A stretch of 64,000 nt of DNA from an uncultured Lachnospiraceae bacterium (GCA_947593735.1 CANQDT010000008.1:1-64000), one strand, 5' to 3'. Shown: positions 50,001-59,114, numbered from the stretch's first letter. Translations and numbers: made by a program. Notes: a model not told the origin generated them from the sequence alone.

Positions 50001-52040
50001 GGAACATATTATCTTGAGGGCTATCGGATCGTAGCGCGTGAAAAATACGCCGGCCGGCTGGAAGGCGCGCTGATCCAGGGCTCCAATGACAAAGATACGT
50101 GGGTGACGCTGGATACGCTCAGCGGCGTTAAGGATTATCCGGACGCGACGATCGGATATACCGACTGCGCGGAGCCGTACCGGTATTTCCGGCTGGTGGA
50201 CGGCGGAGCCGGCTCCTGTAATGTAGCGGAAGTCGAATTTTATGGATATCCATTTAAACTGCCCGGCGATATCAACGAAGACGGCAGCCTGGACGCGTCG
50301 GACGCGCTGCTCGCGTTAAAAGCGGCAAACCGTTCGATCCAGCTGTCAGAACGGGAAGCGATGATCGCGGACATGAATCAGGATGGAAATGTGACCTTGT
50401 CGGATGCGCTGGAGATCCTCCGCCGGTCCGTCATGACGAATCCGGAATTGGAAACGCTGGTCATCCATAACCTTGACGATGTGAGAGGAAATCTCACGCT
50501 CCCGGCAAGGACCGAATACGGGACCAGGATCGAATGGAGTTCTTCGGACGAGGACGTTATCACGTCCAAGGCAACCGGAGAGAACAAGGAGATCCCGGCG
50601 GGCGTCGTCCACAGACCGAAAGACGGAGACAGGGAAGTGACGCTGACAGCGCGTATCGTCCAGAACGGAATTTCCGTCAGCAAAAGGTTTACGGCGGTGG
50701 TACGCAAGGATCCCGGGATCACAGAAGACGATTACGAGGGATATCTGTTCGCGTACTTTACGGACAATACGGTTGCCGGAGAAAAGATTTATTTTGGAAG
50801 CAGCTCGGACGGATACAATTTCCAGGCGCTGAACGGCGGCGAGCCGGTGCTGGAATCTACGCTCGGCGAACAGGGTCTCCGCGACCCGTTCCTCATGCGG
50901 TCGCCGGAGGGCGATAAGTTTTATCTGATCGCGACAGACTTATCCATCGGAAGAAACGGCAACTGGACGCGCGCGCAGCAGAGCGGGAGCCAGTCGATCA
51001 TGGTCTGGGAGTCGAACGACCTCGTTCACTGGTCCGATCAGAGAATGATCGAGCTGAGCGCGTCTCTGGAAGCGGGATGCACCTGGGCTCCGGAATTTAT
51101 CTATGACGATACGACCGGGGAATATCTTGTATTCTGGGCTTCCAGGATCAAAGCCGATTCTTATGGGAAGCAGAGGATTTACTATTCCAGGACGAGGGAT
51201 TTCTACACCTTTACGGAACCGGAGCTGTACATTGAACGGAACGTGGACGTGATCGACGCGACGATCGTGAAATATAAGGGTAAATATTATCGGTTGTCCA
51301 AGGATGAGACGGACAAGAACATTATCATGGAAGTCGGCGACAGCCTTCTCGGGGAGTTCAAGACCGTAAGCGCCTCTGTACTGAATGCCCAGAAGGGCGT
51401 GGAAGGTCCGGAATTGTACCGGATCAATGGAACCGACCAGTGGTGCGCGATTCTGGATAATTATGGCGGCGGCGGATATTACCCGCTTCTGACCGAAGAC
51501 CTGGCGGGCGGGACATTCCGTGTGCTCGGTTCGCAGGAGTATTCTTATCCGAAAGCGCGGCACGGCTCTGTCATATCCCTGACGGCGGAAGAATTGCAGG
51601 CGGTTAAGAAAGCATATCCGGATCCGGGAGAGGCATATGAGCAAATGACCAAAATCACGCCGGCGGAGACGTTCGGATCAGCCAATGGCGAGTGGGAGCA
51701 GAAATCTCCCTACACCAACGCGCTGGACGGAAAACCGGATACCTATTTTGACGGCCAGTCGGACAGCTATGTCGGGATTGACGCGGGCGACGAGGTTGTG
51801 CTGAAAGGATTCCGCCTGATCGGGAGATCCGGATATACGGACCGCGCGAACGGCAACCAGCTGCAGGGATCAAACGATAAGCAGAGATGGGAGACGATCG
51901 ATACGTTTGACGGATCGACTTATCCGAATTATACGAACCGGTTTTATCCGGATAACCAGAAGTCGTACCGGTATTACCGCTATGCGGCGGGAACAAGCCA
52001 GTACTGCAATGTCGCGGAAGTAGAGTTTTATACTGAATAA
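44022..52040 (+). CDS. giant secreted multi-module protein with four GH43 domains and internal dockerin
   Basis: A 2,672-residue protein. Order (approximate residues): signal peptide 1-34; LamG/concanavalin-like 36-250; Ig-like 270-367; GH43 370-690 (GLRDHFLIRSPEGDRFFLIA, WAPEAMYDE); a propeller-like fragment 705-837; Ig-like 842-905; GH43 906-1233 (ADPYIVLGDDGYYYFTASYP, WAPEMHFVDGQWYIYFA, NEGPTILKKDGKIFLAYSA); a diverged propeller-like stretch 1243-1547; Ig-like 1548-1620; GH43 1621-1920 (WAPEIHSINGTLNIFYA); F5/8C 1947-2078; dockerin-like 2082-2137; Ig-like 2140-2232; GH43 2233-2540 (GLRDPFLMRSPEGDKFYLIA); F5/8C 2542-2672. Arabinofuranosidase or related exo-activity on branched glycans is expected. 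The first GH43 has RDH where the fourth has RDP. The next gene follows after 24 bases. Confidence 0.82.
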   Translation: MKKRWFGKKVVSVILSAALATGGWMMPVSAGAAELTDGLLLHYDFSADSVEGTTVTDLSGNDRNGTIYGAAVQEGILKLAGSADYVEMPAVDWSGYDAITISMDLKPEQEYSNLFAYNFGRNDVAAANAQSGYMFLNPSRPNERTARFALTQTNYEQETEVQASRSVPINTWNHCVVTVEGNTAKIYLDGKPDGTAQLTMKPSDLGKTEYNWIAKSPYSGDPNFKGEVSDFRIYDRALTESEVSELYEYVSNERKKATMGSDFRDDVDSIFIPNENDIRGNITLPSECANGSTVTWTSSDESVISTKETDVTSETAKKYDAYDKVPAGVVTRQAEDKQVHLTAQITDASGENTVKKEFDVTVKAAVDPKTDADYAGYLYAYFRGDADTTHYQQTYFAISRDGLNWKDLNAGEPVLTSSMGTRGLRDHFLIRSPEGDRFFLIATDLNVGVSGGSWTKYAQQGSKSIMVWESEDLVHWSDQRMVQVVNNDMGCAWAPEAMYDENTGEYVVYLSVDTTAISGVKDKKVIYYVKTRDFWHFTEPQIFIGNNDSSDATSYLDTTMLKAGDSYYRITKRENVSPTWVFMEKSDAILGDYTEISSNIGSSTAKGERDFEGVEGPAIFKFNNEDKWCLMLDGYNGANSGVGWFPSTITDLDGGQFTRLTEGFQMPSGPKHGVMIPVTETEYQGLMKEWSSEADLTPGTAPEEQDIYGYVKAYSSGTNETDGSVHLAIREKGQEEWTALNSDSGILFPRLDDTVAQHSLYFTDVTLARLEDNSFAVMAQTNKDNGLSYYYLTDDLVTYADQKIATTESLAVLSGTQEIPLTEEEYKALQAKYGTVVNDGVEPVGDVTIQAGQIDQLPKTVTEHYSDGSTAEFPVEWDSATYNEYSAGTYTVTGTVKQTRYSNPLIEERADPYIVLGDDGYYYFTASYPAYGNVNNGYDRVALRRAKTIEDLKDAEEVTIWGPGRSDYSVLGKTPKHVWAPEMHFVDGQWYIYFASGYQGGEWNIRPQVLQCAKGANPMEPDSWTFLGQMKGNLYESMSLDMTEFEHNGKEYVVWAHLNTPEEKDSSLYIAELENPWTIKGDPVLITRPEFGWERAGAKKENAAGTHVNEGPTILKKDGKIFLAYSAADTADTYCIGLLTADEDADLLNKKSWKKNQYPLLCTADVPGEIGPGHNSFTVDENGNAIFVYHARPISHASQQCGHYNSNGLYDPCRHARVKRVHWAADGTPILKMVYDDELKEDYKTVTMTLKVEGEFDEDQAMAKAVEELTVPYVLAQGAELPQSWPGGIRLSWTADQEQVLDGTVVAGTGSKPISATLTAELSGPTRTEQKEFQVVVLPGAVSEVLSYTRSGSNAVTDSMHLGLKTKGDTTFQALNYNEGVLFASADYEENTYNGVTKAMNSPYLFRITDGSFGVVAAPLTIVAARGTSAFDTNRNGTVQFYHGTDLLSWEKQQYIELDPQGKRVCNPYVTFDPFRKVYQIFWKDPDGNAYVNETADFEEIGEPKQTDAYELERVSCAIPDARTVNVISVTEEEAKRLKDKLLPLENTGIETPKPIEMQRNSTIRFDDLPDVKATYSDGSTANLNVEWSREDFNAINFKRAGEYVINGTVTPKKYAKTFLADRADPCVLKDGDTYYFIATTDDGGQHVIYLRRSDTLEGLAKAEDHTLVSSSGLLWAPEIHSINGTLNIFYATGGAWNQVQSHVITLKEGEDPTQASSWTQAARIRRPDGDYLYTRGITLDMTYITLGDKSYYVWAQRQIGGVGGAPGTGSSDLYIAQVDPDDLTQVVTEPKLLTNVEYGWDRLNTEVDEGPFAVKHDGKLYLTFSGSATDSTYCIGMMSIPTDADPLVIDNWKKTGYPILTAAVSEPGPGHNSFTVDEKGNNVLVFHYGTGGSHRTTSLRTVHWAADGSPILSMLPEDEVAEKYKEVQLTVKVVNKEGEDHTFDAPKIEPADSFGTANGQWEQQSPYGNALDGEIDTYFDGQKGGYVGIDANGTYYLEGYRIVAREKYAGRLEGALIQGSNDKDTWVTLDTLSGVKDYPDATIGYTDCAEPYRYFRLVDGGAGSCNVAEVEFYGYPFKLPGDINEDGSLDASDALLALKAANRSIQLSEREAMIADMNQDGNVTLSDALEILRRSVMTNPELETLVIHNLDDVRGNLTLPARTEYGTRIEWSSSDEDVITSKATGENKEIPAGVVHRPKDGDREVTLTARIVQNGISVSKRFTAVVRKDPGITEDDYEGYLFAYFTDNTVAGEKIYFGSSSDGYNFQALNGGEPVLESTLGEQGLRDPFLMRSPEGDKFYLIATDLSIGRNGNWTRAQQSGSQSIMVWESNDLVHWSDQRMIELSASLEAGCTWAPEFIYDDTTGEYLVFWASRIKADSYGKQRIYYSRTRDFYTFTEPELYIERNVDVIDATIVKYKGKYYRLSKDETDKNIIMEVGDSLLGEFKTVSASVLNAQKGVEGPELYRINGTDQWCAILDNYGGGGYYPLLTEDLAGGTFRVLGSQEYSYPKARHGSVISLTAEELQAVKKAYPDPGEAYEQMTKITPAETFGSANGEWEQKSPYTNALDGKPDTYFDGQSDSYVGIDAGDEVVLKGFRLIGRSGYTDRANGNQLQGSNDKQRWETIDTFDGSTYPNYTNRFYPDNQKSYRYYRYAAGTSQYCNVAEVEFYTE

Positions 52041-52064
52041 CCAGTAAAAGGAGGAAGAAGGAAC

Positions 52065-55000
52065 ATGCGCAGAAGAGATATTTTGGAAAAATGCCTGGCG
52101 GCAGCGGTTTCGGTCTGCCTGACGGCGGCAGCGGTCCCGGTCGGAATGACGGCAGCGCCTGTAAAAGCGGCGGAAGCGGATATGACCGTTGTCCTGCAGC
52201 CTGCGGATCAGTCCCCGTTCCACGACGGCACGTTTGAAGGCTGGGGAACCAGCCTGTGCTGGTGGGCTTCGAGGATCGGAAATAACGAGGCTCTGACGGA
52301 TAAGGCAACAAAAGCATTTTTCGACAAAGAGGACGGCCTTGGGATGACGATCGGACGGTATAATGTAGGCGGCGGGGACGATCCGACCCACAATCATATT
52401 ACCCGTTCGGATTCCAAAATCCCGGGCTATCTGGTGCTCGATGATTCGGGAGACCGGGTTTATGACTGGACTGCCGACGAGAGCCAGAGAAATGTCCTTA
52501 TGAAAGCGAAGGAGTATGTAGAGCAGGGCGGCGATGAAATGATTGTCGAAGGATTTTCCAATTCCCCGCCCTATATGATGACGAACAGCGGCTGTTCTTC
52601 GGGAGCGGTGAACGCCAACCAGAATAACCTGAAAGAGGATGAGTATGAGAATTTCGCGGACTACATCGCGACGGTGACAAAACATTTTCAGGATGAATGG
52701 GGCGTCACGTTCCAGAGCTATTCCCCGATGAACGAGCCGAATACCGGCTATTGGGGAGCGAACAGCGCGAAGCAGGAAGGCTGCCACTATAATCCGGGAC
52801 AGTCCCAGTCCAAAATGCTGGTAGCGCTGGATCAGGCGATGAAAGCAAAGGGACTGGACGACGTGATGATCGTCGGAACGGATGAGACGAGCATCAATAC
52901 GCAGATCAACAGCCTGGAGCAGCTGACTGAGGAAGCCCGCGCGGTTCTGGACAGGGTGGACACCCATACATACAGCGGCGACAGGCGGGCAGAGCTGAAA
53001 GACGCCGCGGCAGCAGCCGGAAAAGGATTGTGGATGTCAGAGGTCGACGGCGCGAATACCGCCGGCAGGAACGCGGGGGAAATGAGCGGGGCGTTATGGC
53101 TTGCCCAGCGCATGATAGATGATGTGAACGGGCTCCGGTCCTCCGCATGGGTACTGTGGAACCCGATCGATGTGCATCAGGATACGGAATTTCGGGATCC
53201 GAACGGCGACGCGACGGAAGCCCATTCTCTGGAGAATTTTAATTTTTCCAACGGCTACTGGGGCTTTGGCGTTGCGGACCATCAGAACAATACGCTGACC
53301 CTTGGAAAGAAATATTACGCGTTCGGTCAGTTTTCCAGATTTATCCGTCCGGGATATAAGATCATCGGATCCGGCAATTCGACCCTGGCGGCGTTTGATC
53401 CGGAGACCGGAAAGATCGTCGTGGTAGCGGTCAATACGTCGGACAGCGACAAGACGTGCAGCATCGATTTTTCTGATTTTGTCACGCCAGGGACGACGGC
53501 GAAGGTGACAAGGACGAGCGGCTCCATGGAAAATGGAGAAAACTGGGCAGAGCTGACGCCGGAACCGATCGAGAACAAGGTACTTTCTACCGTATTGAAA
53601 GGAAACTCGGTCACTACTTATGAGATCGAGCCGGAGCAGACGTCCGACGCAGTGTATTTTTCCGTTACATCGGAGCAGCCGATGGTACTGGCAGGCGAAT
53701 CCCTGCAGATGTCCGTCGCGACCGACAAAGCGGATGTGGAAGTGAACTGGTCGGTAACGGAAGAAGACGGCAGCGAGACAGAGAAAGCGACCATCGACGC
53801 GTCCGGTATGCTGGAAGCGGCGCAGGAAGGAGTCGTCCGGGTAACGGCTGCCGCGAAGGACGGGACGATGCAGGCGAGTAAGACGATCCGTATCGTGGCA
53901 AATACGATTGTCGATATGACGTCTTATATCAATGATGGAAAAGTGGTTCTGATCGATTCGACGCCGAACCGTGATAAGACAACGACGGTCGGTCAGGCGC
54001 TGGCGCTGTTTGACGGCGACGAGACAAATACGTCGGATTTCCGTACCTCCGACGCCGGAAAGGGCGCCTATATCGCATTTGATTTCGGAAAACGCGGGAA
54101 CATCGCGTTATCAAGAGTGCGGATCCTGGCACGCTGGGATCAGATCGACCGGATCGGCGGCGCGGTGATCCAGGGTTCCCAGGACGGGGACGCGTGGACG
54201 GATCTGACCGGCGTGGCGGAAAAAGTCGGCACCTGGCAGGAATTGCCGGTGAAGGATATCGGCGCGTACCGGTATATCCGGTTATATAACAGCGCGAACT
54301 GGTACGGCAACGCGGCAGAGCTGGAATTATACGGAGCGGTTCAGGCGAATGAATACCACGCGATCACGCTCGATGAAAGCATGGTAACCGGAAGCGAGCC
54401 ATGGAACAATAATTCCGCCAACGCGGCGTCGAAGACGGTCGACGGCGATTACGCGACCTTCTTTGACGGACTGGAAGAAGGATACGCGACGATCGACCTG
54501 AAAAAGAATTATACGATCGAAGCGATCGGATATGTCCCGCGGTCCGGATACGAGTATCGGATGAGGGATGGCATATTCTACGGTTCGCAGGATGGTTCGG
54601 ACTGGACCCAGCTGTATCAGGTTCCGGAAACGCCGGCTTATGCGAAAAATATGGTTGACGCGGAAGATTTCACAGACGGGGCGGACGGCCAGGGAGTGTA
54701 CCGTTATATCAAATATCAGGTGCCTTCCGGAACCCAGAATTATAATAACAACCGAAATGAAAGCTACCTCTGCAATATTGCCGAGATCGAGCTTTACGGC
54801 ACCGAATATGTGGAAACCCCGTTCGACAGCTATGTAGACATGGCTGCGCTGATCGAAAGCGGCGAGGTCGCCTTGATCGATTCCACCAGCGGGAGGGCGC
54901 AGTCGGAAACGCTCAAACAGACCGGATATCTGTTTGACGGCGATAAGGCGACCAATTCGGATTACCGAAATGGAACAAGCGACGGGACCGGTTCTTATAT

Positions 55001-58000
55001 CATATTCGATTTTGGAACAGAAAATCCGATCAGTCTTGAAAAGGCGAAGTTCCTGTGCAGACAGGACCGGTACGCGTCCCGAAGCAGGGGGACGGTGCTC
55101 CAGGGAGCGAACAGGCTGGATGGCGCGTGGACGGATCTGACGGATCCGACGACGCAGAACAGCGCCCTGGAGATCCCGGACGGAACGTATCTGGATACGT
55201 TTTTGGAAGAAATAACCGCAAAAGATACGTCCGAATACCGGTATATCCGGATGTATAACAGCGGACAATGGTATGGAAATATGGCGGAGCTGCGGATTTA
55301 TCGAAACAGACCGCAGCCCAATACGGTTCCAAGGATAACCGGGGCTGCCGTCACAAATGGAAAATTGCTTCATACGGCGCTGGACGCGGTTGAGAAGACC
55401 GTGACGCTGTATGTTCATAAGAGCGCCGATCTCAGCAATCTGAATGTGGAACTGACCTTCAACGCGGCGTCTGCCGTCTCCGAACCGGAAAACGGTTCGG
55501 CGGTCGATCTGACCCAGCCGGTGGAATATACGCTGACGAGGGGGCAGAAGACGGCGAAATGGACCGTACAGGCGGTTTCGTGCAATAACTCCATTTTTGA
55601 CGATCTGTACGCGGATCCGGATATTGCCTACCTGAACGGAAAGTATTACATTTATCCGACGACGGACGGCTTCAGCGGATGGAGTGGCACGCAGTTCCAC
55701 GCGTTTTCGTCGGAAGACCTGGTCAACTGGGAAGATCATGGCGTGATCCTGGATGTGGCGGCAAAGGGACAGGAAAATTCCGTTCCGTGGTCGACCGGGA
55801 GCGCATGGGCTCCCTGCATCGCGGAGAAGGACGGACGGTATTATTTCTACTTCTGCGCGAAAGATAATTCCGGCGCGTCAAAGATCGGCGTGGCGACGGC
55901 AAACGATCCGGCAGGACCGTTCACTGCGCAGCAGGAACCGCTCCTTACCATGGATATCGTAAGGGCGGCGGGCATCACAACGATGAGCCAGACCATCGAT
56001 CCGTCCGTATTTACGGATGAGGATGGAACGTCCTATCTGCTGTTTGGAAATGGGGCGGCTCCGGCAGTCGTGGAGCTGAACGAGGATATGATCAGCTTTA
56101 AGGAAGGCACAATGAAAGCGTATACGGGCGCGACGCAGTTCCGGGAAGCGATCACCGTGCTCAAGAGAGACGGGAAGTATCATTTTACCTGGTCCTGCAA
56201 CGATACCGGAAGCGAGGACTACAGCGTCAATTACGGGACGTCTGACAGTATTTACGGACCGATCACGTTCCAGCGCACGATCCTTGCCAAAAACCCGGAT
56301 ATGGGAATCAAAGGACCCGGGCATCACTCCATTGTGAAGGTGCCGGGACATGACCAGTATATCATCGCATATGCCCGCCATAAAATGCCGGGCGACGACG
56401 TGCCTGCCAGCCAGAAGGGCTATAACCGTGAAGTATGTCTGGATATGCTGGAGTTCGGCAGCGACGGCCTCATGAAGCCGGTTACGCCGACGCTCGAGGG
56501 GATTACCCTGGACAGCATCAAGGAAGGATTTGTCCCGCTCAGCCGGGAAGGTTGGAGCGCAAGCGCGAACTCCAGCCACAGCGGATACGGACCGGAGAGG
56601 GTACTGGACGACAACCAGGGAACGCATTGGCATTCCAGCTGGGACGCGGCAGAGATGTCACGGTTCGACCGGGAGACGAATCCGTATTATATTCAGATCG
56701 ACCAGAAGGACGCGAAGACGTTTTCCCGGTTCAGCTATCTGCCGAGGGCGATCGGAAGCAGCGAGGGAGACCGGAACGGCGTCGTGACGAAATATGAGCT
56801 TCTCGGCTCCAATGACGAGTCTGACTGGACGAAGTTCGCGGAAGGGACCTGGCCGTACGATTACAGCGTCCGCGATCACAGCGTGAGGACCGCGACATTT
56901 GATCCGGTGACATGGCGATATGTCCGTCTTGTTGTCAGGGACAACGCGTACCGCCAGGATCAGGAAGAAGGTTATTATGCAAGCGCGGGCGAGATCAATC
57001 TGGAAACGTATGTCGGCGACGAGGCGGCGTTCCCGCTCAGTGTGGAAAAAGAGAAGCTTCAGGAGCTGATCGCGCAGCTTGAGGAGTTGGAAAGCAGCGA
57101 TCTGAAGACGCAGCTGACCGACAGCGCGAATGCGATGCTGACCAATCCGTATGTTGTCGCGGAAGATATCGCGCTGTTCCGGGAAAACGCGATGGCGGTG
57201 ATCGATCTTCAAAATTGGATCGACGCAGGGATCAACGCGAATTATTTCAACCGCCTGATGCAGATCCTGAAAGACAGCGATTATTCCGCCGGCAATGTCA
57301 GCAGGGTGAGCGGCCTGATGAAAGGCTTCTATACCAAAGGGAAAGACATTGACAAAAATCTTGTGATCGACTTTGCGGAAGAGTACGATATGAGCGAAGA
57401 AGACAGCGAGAAGACGCTGATCGACCGGCTTACGGAAGCGGTCGCCAATGCGAAGGAATACATTAGCGCGAATCCTCAGAAACCGTGTACCATGCTCAGG
57501 GAGCTTGTCTCATATGTGGACGACACCTACCAGAATGACGGCGGATTCACCTATCCGAACGGCTTGGATCCGGACAGCTGCGAGTATGTAGTAAACAACA
57601 TCAATTATGCTCTGCGCAACCTGAAAGAGATCGATGCGGGGAAATTGACGACGGCGATGGATCAGGTGAAATCCGGTCAGCCGTGGCTGGATACGGAGGG
57701 ATCCAAAATCTCCGCGCACGGCGGACAGATCCTTCATGTGGGTGATACCTATTACTGGTACGGAGAGGATAATAAAATCAGCTACGCGACGCGGACCGGC
57801 GTGAGCTGCTATTCCTCCAAAGACCTGAAAAACTGGAAGTACGAGGGGCTTGCGTTCCAGGCGTTTGATACGGAGCAGAACGCGAAGTTCGCGGAAGAAT
57901 TTATCACGGATACGATCACGGGGACGCAGGGTCGGATCGAGCGTCCGAAAGTGATCTATAATGAAAAGACAGGCAAATATGTGATGTGGATGCATCTGGA

Positions 58001-59114
58001 AAAGAACGGCGGATATGGATTATCCCTTGCCGGCGTGGCGATCTCGGACAATCCGACGCATGGATTCCGCTGGCTCCATTATGGATATCCGGTTTATGAC
58101 CGCTCGGTATCGTACCAGAGCAATCAGAGACAGACCTACCGCGATATGAACCTGTTTGTGGACGACGACGGAACCGCCTATACCGTATACGCGTCTGAGG
58201 AAAACAGGACGATGTACGTTGTCCGGCTGAATGATGATTATACATGGATCGATACGTCCGGCATGACGACCTACAGCCCGGACGACGATATTCCTTATAA
58301 TGCCGACGGTTCGGACGACATTGAGGACGGCACGGTGGTTCATGAAGGATTGTCCTATGTGGATACGACGATCCGCGCGGTAGGAAGCTATAATTATAAG
58401 CTTCCGTCGTTTACCGGAGAGCAGATGAAATATAATGTCACGGAGCTGCAGCATGAAGACGGACGCTGGTCCAGGGCTCTGTACAACGGCCCGTCCGGAA
58501 ACGATAATATGCGCGAGGCGCCCGCGCCGATCAAGATCGGGGACACGTATGTGCTTGTAACGTCCGGAGCGACCGGATGGAGCGCGAACCGTGTGCGCGC
58601 CGACGCGGCGCCGGATATTCTCGGTCCGTATACGAAGCAGAGCAACAACATGATGTCGGGCGACGGGGACTTTAACCCGTACAGCCAGACGACATGCAAC
58701 AGCAATACGGCGTTTGATTCGCAGAGTACCTGTGTGCTTCCGCTTCCGGACGGCAGGTATATGTATATGGGAGACCGTTGGAAAGACGCGGACTATGGCG
58801 ACAGCCTGGGAGGAACCGGTTCTCTTGTGAAACGCTCGACCTATGTATGGCTGCCGATCCAGGTTTCCGAGGAAGGGATCCTCACCGTTACCTGGGAGGA
58901 CGCATGGGAAATCAAATCAGACGTGACCTACGAGAAAGGCGATGTGAATCAGGATGGAGAACTGACGGCAAAGGACGCCCAGGCGGCGCTGAAAGCGGTC
59001 AACGGATCGATCGTGCTGACGGAAGCGCAGAAACAGCTCGCGGATATGAATGGCGACGAGCAGGTGACGCTTTCCGACGTGCTGGATATTTTAAAGAAAG
59101 CGCTGAGGAGTTAA
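52065..59114 (+). CDS. giant secreted GH30/GH43/GH43_24 arabinogalactan hydrolase with C-terminal dockerin
   Basis: A 2,349-residue protein. Order (approximate residues): signal peptide 1-36; GH30 39-525, opening EGWGTSLCWWASRIG as in endo-beta-1,6-galactanases, with acid/base Glu224 (SPMNEPNTGYWG) and nucleophile Glu326 (LWMSEVDG); Ig-like 529-612; three F5/8C modules 616-1080; a beta linker domain 1086-1174; GH43 1176-1480 (DPDIAYLNGKYYIYPTTDGF, GSAWAPCIAEKDGRYYFYF); F5/8C 1494-1649; a helical linker 1656-1869; GH43_24 1873-2282 (ISAHGGQILHVGDTYYWYGE, GVSCYSSKDLKNWKYEGLAF, ERPKVIYNEKTGKYVMWMH); dockerin-like 2291-2349 (DVNQDGELTAKDAQAALKAV, DMNGDEQVTLSDVLDILKKA). It can attack both the beta-1,6 side chains and the beta-1,3 backbone of type II arabinogalactan. 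It follows the GH43 protein gene by 24 bases, so the two are one operon. Confidence 0.85.
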   Translation: MRRRDILEKCLAAAVSVCLTAAAVPVGMTAAPVKAAEADMTVVLQPADQSPFHDGTFEGWGTSLCWWASRIGNNEALTDKATKAFFDKEDGLGMTIGRYNVGGGDDPTHNHITRSDSKIPGYLVLDDSGDRVYDWTADESQRNVLMKAKEYVEQGGDEMIVEGFSNSPPYMMTNSGCSSGAVNANQNNLKEDEYENFADYIATVTKHFQDEWGVTFQSYSPMNEPNTGYWGANSAKQEGCHYNPGQSQSKMLVALDQAMKAKGLDDVMIVGTDETSINTQINSLEQLTEEARAVLDRVDTHTYSGDRRAELKDAAAAAGKGLWMSEVDGANTAGRNAGEMSGALWLAQRMIDDVNGLRSSAWVLWNPIDVHQDTEFRDPNGDATEAHSLENFNFSNGYWGFGVADHQNNTLTLGKKYYAFGQFSRFIRPGYKIIGSGNSTLAAFDPETGKIVVVAVNTSDSDKTCSIDFSDFVTPGTTAKVTRTSGSMENGENWAELTPEPIENKVLSTVLKGNSVTTYEIEPEQTSDAVYFSVTSEQPMVLAGESLQMSVATDKADVEVNWSVTEEDGSETEKATIDASGMLEAAQEGVVRVTAAAKDGTMQASKTIRIVANTIVDMTSYINDGKVVLIDSTPNRDKTTTVGQALALFDGDETNTSDFRTSDAGKGAYIAFDFGKRGNIALSRVRILARWDQIDRIGGAVIQGSQDGDAWTDLTGVAEKVGTWQELPVKDIGAYRYIRLYNSANWYGNAAELELYGAVQANEYHAITLDESMVTGSEPWNNNSANAASKTVDGDYATFFDGLEEGYATIDLKKNYTIEAIGYVPRSGYEYRMRDGIFYGSQDGSDWTQLYQVPETPAYAKNMVDAEDFTDGADGQGVYRYIKYQVPSGTQNYNNNRNESYLCNIAEIELYGTEYVETPFDSYVDMAALIESGEVALIDSTSGRAQSETLKQTGYLFDGDKATNSDYRNGTSDGTGSYIIFDFGTENPISLEKAKFLCRQDRYASRSRGTVLQGANRLDGAWTDLTDPTTQNSALEIPDGTYLDTFLEEITAKDTSEYRYIRMYNSGQWYGNMAELRIYRNRPQPNTVPRITGAAVTNGKLLHTALDAVEKTVTLYVHKSADLSNLNVELTFNAASAVSEPENGSAVDLTQPVEYTLTRGQKTAKWTVQAVSCNNSIFDDLYADPDIAYLNGKYYIYPTTDGFSGWSGTQFHAFSSEDLVNWEDHGVILDVAAKGQENSVPWSTGSAWAPCIAEKDGRYYFYFCAKDNSGASKIGVATANDPAGPFTAQQEPLLTMDIVRAAGITTMSQTIDPSVFTDEDGTSYLLFGNGAAPAVVELNEDMISFKEGTMKAYTGATQFREAITVLKRDGKYHFTWSCNDTGSEDYSVNYGTSDSIYGPITFQRTILAKNPDMGIKGPGHHSIVKVPGHDQYIIAYARHKMPGDDVPASQKGYNREVCLDMLEFGSDGLMKPVTPTLEGITLDSIKEGFVPLSREGWSASANSSHSGYGPERVLDDNQGTHWHSSWDAAEMSRFDRETNPYYIQIDQKDAKTFSRFSYLPRAIGSSEGDRNGVVTKYELLGSNDESDWTKFAEGTWPYDYSVRDHSVRTATFDPVTWRYVRLVVRDNAYRQDQEEGYYASAGEINLETYVGDEAAFPLSVEKEKLQELIAQLEELESSDLKTQLTDSANAMLTNPYVVAEDIALFRENAMAVIDLQNWIDAGINANYFNRLMQILKDSDYSAGNVSRVSGLMKGFYTKGKDIDKNLVIDFAEEYDMSEEDSEKTLIDRLTEAVANAKEYISANPQKPCTMLRELVSYVDDTYQNDGGFTYPNGLDPDSCEYVVNNINYALRNLKEIDAGKLTTAMDQVKSGQPWLDTEGSKISAHGGQILHVGDTYYWYGEDNKISYATRTGVSCYSSKDLKNWKYEGLAFQAFDTEQNAKFAEEFITDTITGTQGRIERPKVIYNEKTGKYVMWMHLEKNGGYGLSLAGVAISDNPTHGFRWLHYGYPVYDRSVSYQSNQRQTYRDMNLFVDDDGTAYTVYASEENRTMYVVRLNDDYTWIDTSGMTTYSPDDDIPYNADGSDDIEDGTVVHEGLSYVDTTIRAVGSYNYKLPSFTGEQMKYNVTELQHEDGRWSRALYNGPSGNDNMREAPAPIKIGDTYVLVTSGATGWSANRVRADAAPDILGPYTKQSNNMMSGDGDFNPYSQTTCNSNTAFDSQSTCVLPLPDGRYMYMGDRWKDADYGDSLGGTGSLVKRSTYVWLPIQVSEEGILTVTWEDAWEIKSDVTYEKGDVNQDGELTAKDAQAALKAVNGSIVLTEAQKQLADMNGDEQVTLSDVLDILKKALRS

